Shown in pieces: positions 34,960 to 42,830 of a stretch of DNA of 64,000 bases; position 1 is the stretch's first letter, and each line of letters begins with the position of its first letter. A program made the translations under genes and the position numbers. Source of the stretch: Mycolicibacterium sp. 018/SC-01/001. GTDB taxonomy: Bacteria; Actinomycetota; Actinomycetes; Mycobacteriales; Mycobacteriaceae. Below the pieces are notes generated by a model. That model searched no databases, was not told the DNA's origin, and saw only the letters and a list, made by a program, of their open reading frames with translations. The stretch is taken from contig NZ_VKAA01000003.1 in NCBI RefSeq assembly GCF_007096635.1, forward strand, positions 186,001-250,000, in the 5' to 3' direction.

Positions 34960-35568
34960 TTAGCTGAGGACAAGCGTCACACTCAGCGCGACCATCACGA
35001 TCGCGATGATGCCGTCGAGTACCCGCCACGTGCGCGGTGATGCGAAGTAGCCGCGCAGCCGTGTGGCCCCGAAGCCCAGTGCGGTGAACCAGACGGCACT
35101 CGCGGTCACGGCGCCGACGCCGAACAGCCAGCGCTGATCGCGGTGTTCGTTGGCGAGGGTGCCGAGGAGCACCACGGTGTCGAGGTAGACGTGCGGGTTG
35201 AGGAAAGTCAGCGCAAGGCAGGTCGCGAGCACGGCGGCCAGACGTGCGGGCTGGGCGTCGGCGGGGGTCAGGGCACCCGGGCGCAGTGCCCGGCGCGCGG
35301 CCAGGAGTCCGTAGACGAGCAGGAATGCCGCACCGCCGTAGGTCGCGACGTCGACGAGTCGCGGGTGTGCGCTGATGAGCGCGCCGAAGCCGGCGATACC
35401 GGCGGCGATGAGGACGAGATCGGAGACGGTGCAGACGGCGACGACCGGCAGGACGTGTTCGCCACGGATGCCCTGCCGGAGCACGAAGGCGTTCTGCGCG
35501 CCGATCGCGGCGATCAGCGCCATCGAGGTGGCGAACCCGGTCAGCAGAACCAGAGCGGCGGGGGTCAT
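34960..35568 (-). CDS. LysE/ArgO-type amino acid exporter
   Basis: A 202-aa membrane protein with five to six helices. LysE marks: [23 protein letters not shown] near residue 10-32 (split across a helix) and [18 protein letters not shown] near 122-139. It would export lysine or arginine. LysE genes normally sit divergently beside their LysG regulator; here the upstream 498 bases hold no intact lysG, and the next gene is an unrelated LysR in the same direction. An AT-rich stretch at 35600-35630 is the likely promoter and operator. Confidence 0.9.
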   Translation of the reverse strand: MTPAALVLLTGFATSMALIAAIGAQNAFVLRQGIRGEHVLPVVAVCTVSDLVLIAAGIAGFGALISAHPRLVDVATYGGAAFLLVYGLLAARRALRPGALTPADAQPARLAAVLATCLALTFLNPHVYLDTVVLLGTLANEHRDQRWLFGVGAVTASAVWFTALGFGATRLRGYFASPRTWRVLDGIIAIVMVALSVTLVLS

Positions 35569-36066
35569 GACGACGACGCTAAGGGTGCGGCCCTGATCAG
35601 TAAAACTAAATCTTTTGCACCAGGATTAGCGCCACTAAACCGCCTGGACACCCGGTGTCGATTCTTCGAGAAATCCACTTCCGGACCCACGGACAACTCC
35701 GCTACTGGTAGGGCTCCCTTGCCCCGTCATCTGCAGCAAGACATCAAATATCGGTCAGTCGGGAATTTGACTTGGCATTGCTTTGATGCCCGGTGGGCCA
35801 GGCGGGGGATGCACCAATTCGTGGCGTGGTCTCAAAGCGAGATCGACTGTGCCAGTGATCGTTTCGTTCACCTAGTCGTCACTAGCCGGATAACGGCAGC
35901 GTCATCGGGCCTGGCGCTCCACTCAGCGCCTGTACAGGGGCCTGTGGGTCTTCGGCCGCGATCCGTTCTTGGCAAGCAGCTCGCGCTGTGTGGGCAGGGC
36001 GCGCTGATCTTTCGGTCGGTTGGCGGCCAAGTCTTCCGTGGCCCGCAGGAACGGGCCGGCGCGCGT
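35569..36066. other. Gene-free stretch upstream of lysE
   Basis: 498 bases without a convincing gene on either strand. It begins with the AT-rich lysE promoter region. Further in are two short perfect hairpins: GGCGCT/AGCGCC at 35913-35930 and GGCCCG/CGGGCC at 36040-36057. An open + strand frame covers the stretch but shows no family pattern. I see no lysG remnant. This is the likely left boundary of the accessory segment. Confidence 0.5.
36040..36057 (-). terminator. Possible terminator of the LysR gene
   Basis: A perfect 6-bp stem (GGCCCG/CGGGCC) with a 6-base loop starts 10 bases past the LysR stop codon in its direction of transcription. No U run follows, as is common in mycobacteria. 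Confidence 0.4.
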
Positions 36067-36981
36067 TCAGATGAGTTCGTTGATGCGAACCCGCACCTCA
36101 TCCCGCACCGCGTCGCGTACAGCGAGAACATCGGGTCGCGTAAGCGCCTCCTTGCGTGCGGCTAGCGATACCGTCACACGCCTTGGGGGGAGTGTGATAC
36201 CGACGGGACGGATCCCCGGCACGGTGGCGGCGACGAACTTGGGGATCAGCCCGATTCCTGCTCCCCGTCGTGTGGCTTCTAGCAGAGCAAAGATGTTCGT
36301 CGAGGCGAAGCCTATCGGCGGCGAGTCCGCGACATAGCTCTGGAGGTTGATTTCGTTGACCGTCTGGAGTGACTCAATGAAGTACACCAGAGAGTGCTGC
36401 CTCAACTCATCCAGCGTTGTGGGGTTTCCGTGCTTCAACACATACGCGTCGCTGGCGTAGAAACTGCAGTCGTAGTCACAGAGGTGCTCAGTGGACAGCG
36501 TTGTGTGGGCTCGGCTGCCTACGGTGAGCGCGAGGTCAAAGCTGGTATTTCGCAGAGTCAGATGCTTCGCGCCAGTGACGAGTTCGACCTTGAGTTCGGG
36601 GTGCTGCTCACGAACCCGTACGAGTGCCGGCGAGACGAACAACGCCCCGAAGGCGTCGGCCGAGACCACACGGACCGTGCCACTGAGACCAGCAGCCGGC
36701 GATCCGACGGCTGTCTGAGCGGCGGATTCGACGGCGCTCTGGATAGCTCTGGCGTGGTGTACGATCGCGCGGCCGCGCGCCGTGAGATCCCATCCGTCGT
36801 GCCCGCGCTCGACAAGTCTGCCGCCTAGCGCCTTCTCCAAAGCGTTGAGTCGGCGGGAGATGGTCGAGTGATCGACTCCGAGGGCTCCCGCGGCCTTGGT
36901 CAATCGGCCGGTGTCCGCCACCGCGGCCAGGATGCGCAAGTCATCGGCTCGCACCTTGTTGACGTCCACCTCGAACGACAC
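36067..36981 (-). CDS. LysR-family transcriptional regulator of the dicarboxylate-type cluster
   Basis: A 304-aa regulator. The HTH is at residues 10-45 (DLRILAAVADTGRL, then GALGVDHSTISRRLNALEKA), followed by a full effector domain with GTVRVVSADAFGALFVSPAL. I take GTG 36981 because GAGGGGG stands five bases upstream. GC content is low for this genome: 31 of 60 bases at 36361-36420 by hand count. It is divergent from the SDR-malic enzyme-fumarase run, 504 bases away, and is its most likely regulator. Two palindromes with GCACA/TGTGC arms lie in between. Confidence 0.88.
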   Translation of the reverse strand: MSFEVDVNKVRADDLRILAAVADTGRLTKAAGALGVDHSTISRRLNALEKALGGRLVERGHDGWDLTARGRAIVHHARAIQSAVESAAQTAVGSPAAGLSGTVRVVSADAFGALFVSPALVRVREQHPELKVELVTGAKHLTLRNTSFDLALTVGSRAHTTLSTEHLCDYDCSFYASDAYVLKHGNPTTLDELRQHSLVYFIESLQTVNEINLQSYVADSPPIGFASTNIFALLEATRRGAGIGLIPKFVAATVPGIRPVGITLPPRRVTVSLAARKEALTRPDVLAVRDAVRDEVRVRINELI

Positions 36982-37009
36982 ATCGCCCCCTCGCCTCAGC
37001 GTGCATCTT

Positions 37010-37026
37010 GGCACAGAGATTGTGCC
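37010..37026. promoter_or_regulatory. Palindrome upstream of the LysR gene (candidate operator 1)
   Basis: GGCACA and TGTGCC, perfectly inverted around GAGAT, 28 bases upstream of the LysR start. It shares the half-site core GCACA/TGTGC with the site at 37226-37241. A place for LysR autoregulation. Confidence 0.5.
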
Positions 37027-37080
37027 CGAAGGGGGCCGCGTCCGATGACGCTGCTGCTCACGCCGGTGCGAGACCTGACG

Positions 37081-37179
37081 TCGGCGGCAGATGCCGGACT
37101 GATCCACGTCGAGTCTGCTCTCGGCCTTCTCGAGCCGGCCGGTATTCACCGCGGCAGCCAGTACGAGCGTCAAGATCCG
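37081..37179 (-). pseudogene. Remnant of a second LysR helix-turn-helix
   Basis: Translating the minus strand gives LAAAVNTGRLEKAESRL followed by DVDQSGICRR, which aligns with LAAVADTGRLTKAAGALGVDHSTISRR of the adjacent LysR protein at about 16 of 26 positions with one extra codon. The DNA aligns too. Nothing of the effector domain follows: the frame runs on in unrelated sequence into the functional gene. It is either a duplicated 5' end or the stump of a second regulator. Confidence 0.7.
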
Positions 37180-37225
37180 TACCTCTGACATCCACCTCGT
37201 ATGGCGCGCGAGTACTCCGCTTTAC

Positions 37226-37241
37226 TGTGCATTTCTGCACA
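37226..37241. promoter_or_regulatory. Palindrome between LysR and SDR genes (candidate operator 2)
   Basis: TGTGCA and TGCACA, perfectly inverted around TTTC. It shares GCACA/TGTGC half-sites with the palindrome beside the LysR start. Lies 244 bases before the SDR start; the rest of this 504-base gap holds only the HTH remnant and no other gene. Confidence 0.5.
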
Positions 37242-37485
37242 ACGGCCGTGTCGAATTGGGATCTTTACCGATGGTAGGGCGGCCTTTACAGTTACGGAGG
37301 CCAGTCGCCCTCAGCGTTCCGGACCTTCGGGTGTGCTGGTGGTCTCTACGGTGTCCCTCGCGGCTACTTCGCTCAAACCCTCTGTACCAGACCGTCTTTC
37401 CCTAGGCGGATACCTGGGGATGCGTGTTGGTTGCGAGGTGTCTCGTCAGTAACAGCAGGATTAACCTTTGAAGGAGAGTGTCTCA

Positions 37486-38370
37486 GTGAGCCGTTTGGAG
37501 CTCAAGAAGGTGTTGATCACCGGTGCTGGAACCGGGTTTGGCTACGAGGTAGCGATGCGGTTAGCCGAGAAGGGTTTTGACGTCATCGCGGCGGTGGAGA
37601 TCTACGGTCAGGTACAAACCCTCAAACGGCAGGCCAGTCAACGCGGTGTCGCTCTTCACGTGGCGAAGCTCGACGTCACCGACGACGGTGACCGAAGGAA
37701 AGCTCTCGACTGGGGCGTGGAGATCCTGGTGAACAACGCCGGCGTCGGCGAAGGCGGATCGACCGTCGACATCCCCGCCAAGAACATCCGGCACCAGTTC
37801 GAAGTGAACGTCACCGGACCGCTTCTGCTCACCCAAGGTATTGCCAAGCAGATGGCCCGACGCGGTACCGGGCGCATCATCTGGGTCTCCTCGCGAGAGG
37901 GGCTCAACGTCAATCCGTTCACCGGCATCTACTCGGCGTCCAAGCATGCCGTCGAGGCGATCGCCGAGAGCATGAAAGACGAACTTCAGGAGTTCGGGGT
38001 GGAAGTGGCGACCATGAACCCCGGCCCGTTCCTCACCGGATTCAACGACCGCATCTTCCAGACCTGGGAGAGCTGGGACGACGACCCGACCCAGCGCCTC
38101 TACGACTACTCCAAGCTAGCCTTCCCCCGTGCCCAGTTCAATCCCGAACCGGTGTACGCCACGCTCACAGCACTGGCCGCGGGGGAGATCGACTCTTACC
38201 GCAATCTCGAGCCCACCTCGATGATCGAAGAGACGAAAGCCCTCATCGAGGCACCGTGGACGAAGAAGACCACCGACGGTCTCGGATCACGAAACAAGAA
38301 CGTGCAGAACGCGTATGACCTGGAGCCTGAACAGCTGCGCGACGATCAAGACCCCATTCCGGCCCCATGA
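37486..38370 (+). CDS. Short-chain dehydrogenase/reductase
   Basis: A classical SDR of 294 aa. NAD(P) motif TGAGTGFG at residues 13-20, NNAGVGEGG near 84, Ser in IIWVSSREG and the YSASK catalytic motif near 148. An acidic residue after the second strand (AAVEIYGQ) favours NAD. GTG 37486 follows GAAGGAGAG; an in-frame TTG at 37468 is less likely. The long C-terminal tail (about 240-294) is rich in charged residues. Substrate unknown. First gene of a + strand run with the MDMPI-family gene, malic enzyme and fumarase. Confidence 0.88.
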   Translation: MSRLELKKVLITGAGTGFGYEVAMRLAEKGFDVIAAVEIYGQVQTLKRQASQRGVALHVAKLDVTDDGDRRKALDWGVEILVNNAGVGEGGSTVDIPAKNIRHQFEVNVTGPLLLTQGIAKQMARRGTGRIIWVSSREGLNVNPFTGIYSASKHAVEAIAESMKDELQEFGVEVATMNPGPFLTGFNDRIFQTWESWDDDPTQRLYDYSKLAFPRAQFNPEPVYATLTALAAGEIDSYRNLEPTSMIEETKALIEAPWTKKTTDGLGSRNKNVQNAYDLEPEQLRDDQDPIPAP

Positions 38371-38409
38371 GAAGTCCTTGCGCAGCGAAGCGGAGCGGCG
38401 GAAAGTGAG

Positions 38410-39206
38410 GTGACCCGCGCCGGCCTCGAATCCGCCCGCGTCAGCACTGAGCAGTTGGAGGGGATTGTCGACCGAGTTCGCGATGACGAGTGGGAGATGC
38501 CGTCGGCGTGTCCCGGCTGGCGCTGTATCGACATCATCGCCCACCTCGGGGCGCTCTCGCGGAAGCGGTCGATCCTCCCCCACCCGACCCCTCCCTTCCG
38601 GGCAACCGCGAGCGGTATCACGATGTCCGCGTCAACGAACGCAGGGCGTGGAGTCACGTCGAGATCATCGACGAGTGGCGGACCTACACCCCTGCTCAGT
38701 TGGCGAGTCTCGAGGCCGGCCAGGATCACCCTCGGGCCGAGGAGCCAGTCGACGTTCCCGGCCTGGGTACGTTTCACCGTCACCTGCTGGCGAACATGAT
38801 GGCGTTCAACGTCCTCTGTCATCTGCGATACGACCTACTCGGCAGTGACGGTCCGCTCCGATTCGCGTTGCCGCCGCCCTCCGACGAAACAGTTTTACCG
38901 GCAATCGAATTCATGCTGGCCGGTCTCCCGAAGATGCAAGGGCCCGAACTCACCGCGACCGTCACCGAGCCGCTCGTGCTCGAACTCACCGGGCCTGGCG
39001 CCACCATCGTCACCGTCGCACCTGCCACGGCCTCGACGCCACACCTGTCGATCATCGCCGGGGAGCACGGGAACACCCGAATTCGCAGCAGCGCAGAGGA
39101 CTTCATTGCCTGGGCTACTACCCGAACGCACTGGCGTTCCCACTGTGACATCGACGGGAACCCAGCGGCCGCCACACCGTTCTTGAGCACCCTCAACATC
39201 ATCTGA
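38410..39206 (+). pseudogene. Mycothiol-dependent maleylpyruvate isomerase-family gene with a frameshift
   Basis: The N-terminal MDMPI-type helix bundle reads in one frame from GTG 38410 (LESARVSTEQLEGIVDRV ... CPGWRCIDIIAHLGAL). The rest reads in the next frame (EAVDPPPPDPSLPG, HVEIIDEWRTYTPAQLASLE and on to 39206). The switch is at about 38555-38560, where CTCTCGCGGAAG would become an intact L-F-A-E codon series if one T were restored. Family members are DinB-fold, often mycothiol-using enzymes of mostly unknown substrate. Either a real single-base deletion or a sequencing error. Total length about 265 codons. Confidence 0.8.
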
Positions 39207-39254
39207 TCTTTCGGCAGCGTCGAGACCACCACCTCGAGAGGAATAACTCACCAG

Positions 39255-40913
39255 ATGTCCAGTACTGCAACGCCCCGTATGCCAACAGCTTTGAGCACCC
39301 CTGCGGTCAACAAGGGAACCGCGTTCACCTACGACGAGCGCCGAGCGCTGGGACTCATCGGCCGCCTACCCGCTACGGTGATGACACTGGAAGAACAAGC
39401 CAAGCGGCTGTGGGATCAGTTGCAGAGGCTGCCCGACGATTTGGCACGCAACCTGCTGCTGGAACAGATGCACAACCGAAACGAGGTGCTGTACTTCAAG
39501 GTGCTCTCCGAGCATCTGTCCGAGCTGCTGCCGGTGGTCTACGACCCGACCGTGGGGGATGCCATCGAGCAGTACTCCGACGAATACCGGGGACAGCACG
39601 GCCTCTACTTGTCCATCGACCACCCGGGTGACATCGAGGAAGCGTTCGCCACACTGCAATTGGGACCTGACGACGTCGATCTCATCGTGTGTAGCGACGC
39701 CGAGGAGATCTTGGGCATCGGCGACTGGGGGGTCGGCGGAATACAGATCGCGGTCGGCAAACTCGCCATCTACACCGCCGGCGGCGGTGTAGATCCGGCG
39801 CGCACCATCGCGGTGTCGTTGGACGTCGGCACCGACAACGAGAAGCTTCTCAATGATCCCTACTACCTCGGAAACCGGCACCCTCGCCGCCGCGGACCCG
39901 ACTACGACGATTTCATCGACGATTTCGTCCGAACGGTGTTCCGACTGTTCCCCCGCGCCATGCTGCACTTCGAAGACTTCGGCCCCGGCCACGCCCGCGC
40001 CATTCTCGAGAAGTACTCCCCGGACTACTGCGTGTTCAACGACGACGTTCAGGGCACCGGCGCCGTAGTTCTGGCCGCGATCTTCTCCGCAGTCCAGATC
40101 ACCCATCGGCAACTTCGCGACCACACCATGGTGGTCTTCGGTGCGGGAACCGCCGGCGTGGGTATCGCCGACCAGCTGCGCGATGCGATGGTCGTCGAAG
40201 GAGCCACGACCGAGGACGCGTCGTCGCGAATCTGGCTTGTCGACAAGCAAGGTCTGCTCTTCGACGACACGGACGGCCTCCGCGACTTCCAGAAGCCGTA
40301 CGCCAAGAAGCGATCCGAGGTGAAGGTCTCCGCGGACGGGGCAGTGGGTCTGATCGACACGATCAAGATCGCATCCCCGACCATTCTGCTGGGGACCTCC
40401 ACGGTGGCGGGCGCCTTCACCCAGGACGTCATCGAGGCGATGGCTGCGGCCACCGAACGGCCAGTCATCCTGCCGATCTCCAACCCCACCTCACGCATCG
40501 AAGCCATGCCCGCTGACGTCCTGGAGTGGTCGAAGGGAGCAGCCCTCGTCGCTACCGGAATCCCCGTCGCGCCCATCCGGTACGGCGACACGACCTACCG
40601 CATCGGGCAGGCGAACAACTTCCTGGTCTTTCCCGGCATCGGGCTCGGTGTCATCGTGGCAGGCGCGAACCGGGTCACCAAGGCCATGCTCGCCGCCGCC
40701 GCCCGCGCCGTCGGCGATCAAGCCGACACCGGAGGACCCGGAGCCGCACTCCTTCCCGACGTCAAGAACCTGCGCGCCCTCTCGGCGATCGTCGCCGAAG
40801 CGGTCTATGCAGCTGCCGTCGAGGACGGGGTCGCCACGCAGCGTCATGATGATGTGGTGGCCGCAATTCAGGCTGCCATGTGGAAACCCGAGTACCCGGA
40901 GCGATCCGCATGA
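39255..40913 (+). CDS. NAD-dependent malic enzyme family, malolactic-enzyme-like
   Basis: A 552-aa two-domain enzyme that decarboxylates malate to pyruvate (malic enzyme) or to lactate (malolactic). Marks: EILGIGDWGVGGIQIAVGKL near residue 150 and DPYYLGNRHPRRRG, HFEDFGPGHA and FNDDVQGTGAV for the metal and substrate site. The NAD site is MVVFGAGTAGVGIADQL. The stretches GDWGV and YLGNRH are those I recall from malolactic enzymes of lactic acid bacteria; classic MaeA has GDQGAGGM. ATG 39255 has GAGAGGA upstream. It overlaps the fumarase by ATGA. Confidence 0.88.
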   Translation: MSSTATPRMPTALSTPAVNKGTAFTYDERRALGLIGRLPATVMTLEEQAKRLWDQLQRLPDDLARNLLLEQMHNRNEVLYFKVLSEHLSELLPVVYDPTVGDAIEQYSDEYRGQHGLYLSIDHPGDIEEAFATLQLGPDDVDLIVCSDAEEILGIGDWGVGGIQIAVGKLAIYTAGGGVDPARTIAVSLDVGTDNEKLLNDPYYLGNRHPRRRGPDYDDFIDDFVRTVFRLFPRAMLHFEDFGPGHARAILEKYSPDYCVFNDDVQGTGAVVLAAIFSAVQITHRQLRDHTMVVFGAGTAGVGIADQLRDAMVVEGATTEDASSRIWLVDKQGLLFDDTDGLRDFQKPYAKKRSEVKVSADGAVGLIDTIKIASPTILLGTSTVAGAFTQDVIEAMAAATERPVILPISNPTSRIEAMPADVLEWSKGAALVATGIPVAPIRYGDTTYRIGQANNFLVFPGIGLGVIVAGANRVTKAMLAAAARAVGDQADTGGPGAALLPDVKNLRALSAIVAEAVYAAAVEDGVATQRHDDVVAAIQAAMWKPEYPERSA

Positions 40914-42397
40914 CCGGGGATACTCACGGCGGCGCCCCCACCATTCTGGATCTGCCGGTCGGTATCCACGCCACCGGCACCCGACGAGAGACCGATTCCA
41001 TGGGCGCAATAGACGTCCCAGCCGAAAAATACTGGGGTGCACAGACTCAACGCTCCCTGATCCACTTCGATATCGGCGACGACCGCATGCCCACCGCGGT
41101 GTATCACGCCTACGGCTACGTCAAGAAAGCTGCCGCGCTCGTCAATGGTGCCGCCGGTCGGCTCCCGGCCTGGAAGAGCGAACTCATCGTCCGGGTATGC
41201 GACGAGATCATCGCGGGTGACCTCGACGAGCACTTCCCGCTCTACGTGTGGCAGACCGGCTCGGGCACGCAGTCCAACATGAATGTCAATGAAGTCATCA
41301 GCAACCGTGCCATCCAATTGGTCAGCGGACAGCTGGGATCCAAAGAACCCGTGCACCCTAATGACGACGTCAATCTCGGCCAATCGTCGAACGACACCTT
41401 CCCCACGGCGATGAACATCGCCGCAGTCTTGGCGCTCCGTCACCATCTGTTGCCGGCCATCCGTCAGCTGCGCGACGCCGTCGATGAGCGCGCGCACCGT
41501 TGGGCCGACGTCGTCAAGATCGGTCGGACCCATCTTCAAGACGCGGTACCGCTCACTGTGGGACAGGAGTGGTCGGGGTGGGCCGCTCAACTCGCCACAG
41601 CGTCCGCCCGGGTTGAAGCAGCGATAGGCGAGCTGCTGCGGCTGGCGGCTGGCGGTACCGCTGTGGGCACCGGCCTCAATGCTCCGCCGAATTTCGGAAC
41701 CGACGTCGCCGCCCAGCTGGTCCAGCTCACCGGCGAACCGTTCACCTCTGCGCCAAACAAGTTCGAGGTTCAAGGTGGTCTCGACGGTATCGTGGCTGCC
41801 GGGGCCACGCTGCGCGGTCTGGCCGTCGCGCTGATGAAGATCGCCAATGACATCCGTTGGCTGGCCTCGGGACCGCGGGCCGGTCTCGGTGAACTTCGGC
41901 TTCCTGCGAACGAACCGGGCAGCTCGATCATGCCGGGCAAGGTCAATCCTACGCAGTGTGAAGCGATGGTCATGGTCTGCATTCAGGTCCTCGCCGACGA
42001 CACCGCCATCGGCTTCGCGGGATCTCAGGGCAACTTCGAACTCAATGCCATGCGGCCGGTGATCATCAACAACTTCCTGCACTCAGCACGGATCCTGACC
42101 GATGCCAGCACAAAATTACGGACGTTCTGCATCGACGGAATCGAACTCAACACCAACCAGATCGCCACCGACGTGGACCGTTCCCTGATGCTTGTCACCG
42201 CGCTGTCACCGGTCATCGGCTACGACAAAGCCTCCGCCATCGCCCACCGTGCCGATGACAACGGCTCCACCCTGCGCGAAGCGGCCCTGGATTCCGGCTA
42301 CATCAGCGCCGAAGATTTCGACCGCATCGTCGACCCGCAGACCATGACTGGCCGACGTCGAACCTCTGCGAACATCGGTGGTAACGCTTGCGGCTGA
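40910..42397 (+). CDS. fumC: Fumarate hydratase, class II
   Basis: A 495-aa fumarase/aspartase superfamily enzyme, converting fumarate and malate. Marks: QTGSGTQSNMNVNEV near residue 118, HPNDDVNLGQSSNDTFPTAMN near 145 (split), GRTHLQDAVPLT, and the superfamily signature GSSIMPGKVNP near 337. ATG 40910 overlaps the malic enzyme stop (ATGA), so the pair is coupled and would turn fumarate into malate and then pyruvate or lactate. Probably a second fumarase beside a housekeeping copy elsewhere (inference). Confidence 0.93.
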   Translation: MTGDTHGGAPTILDLPVGIHATGTRRETDSMGAIDVPAEKYWGAQTQRSLIHFDIGDDRMPTAVYHAYGYVKKAAALVNGAAGRLPAWKSELIVRVCDEIIAGDLDEHFPLYVWQTGSGTQSNMNVNEVISNRAIQLVSGQLGSKEPVHPNDDVNLGQSSNDTFPTAMNIAAVLALRHHLLPAIRQLRDAVDERAHRWADVVKIGRTHLQDAVPLTVGQEWSGWAAQLATASARVEAAIGELLRLAAGGTAVGTGLNAPPNFGTDVAAQLVQLTGEPFTSAPNKFEVQGGLDGIVAAGATLRGLAVALMKIANDIRWLASGPRAGLGELRLPANEPGSSIMPGKVNPTQCEAMVMVCIQVLADDTAIGFAGSQGNFELNAMRPVIINNFLHSARILTDASTKLRTFCIDGIELNTNQIATDVDRSLMLVTALSPVIGYDKASAIAHRADDNGSTLREAALDSGYISAEDFDRIVDPQTMTGRRRTSANIGGNACG

Positions 42398-42799
42398 CTA
42401 AAGCGACCTACCTCTGGACAACAAGACGGTCTTGAGATGCGCCTGTAAGTACAGTTTTGGATCAGGTGTCCGCGCCGGTTGCAAGGCAGGCCAGAAGCCA
42501 CGGGTGGCGCTTGGGGACGGTCGCAAACCTTCTCCATGTTCTGACAGTGTGTTGACATCGTCGCGTCGGGTGAAGAAGTGGACGGCGCATCGTCCACTGT
42601 CGGTCAAACGTCAGCGGTTCATGGAGTTTCGCGCCACCGATCTCCCGCGTTCCGGCTTGGTGCAGCACCGAGGCGGTCAGATCGGACGACGGATCCGCCA
42701 AGAAGCTGAGAAAAAGGGTGTCCGTCGAATTCTCGAGAAGTCGACATCCCCGCAGGAGGACGACCGCTATCCACCGTTGTTGCTGAAAAGCCTCAGTAC
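42398..42799. other. Gene-free stretch after the fumarase gene
   Basis: About 400 bases of lower-GC sequence with an open + strand frame that shows no recognisable family or start signal. A few degraded coding-like stretches are suggested (around 42600-42770), but nothing identifiable. Likely right boundary of the accessory segment. Confidence 0.45.
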
Positions 42800-42830
42800 A
42801 GGTGGGCGGCTCGCTAGTCGCTGCCCACCT
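42800..42830 (-). terminator. Possible terminator at the cytX stop
   Basis: AGGTGGGC (42800-42807) and GCCCACCT (42823-42830) form an 8-bp perfect stem with a 15-base loop that contains the cytX stop codon. It lies between two convergent genes and could act in both directions; no U run. Confidence 0.4.

Noticed and set aside
35620..35760. Possible lysG remnant beside lysE
   Set aside because: Translations in the expected direction give no LysG HTH pattern.
35656..42750. Weak direct similarity between 35656-35681 and 42723-42748 (GTCGA...TCGAGAA...), which might be ends of the inserted segment
   Set aside because: About 19 of 26 bases match by eye, too little to separate from chance; not claimed as attachment sites.
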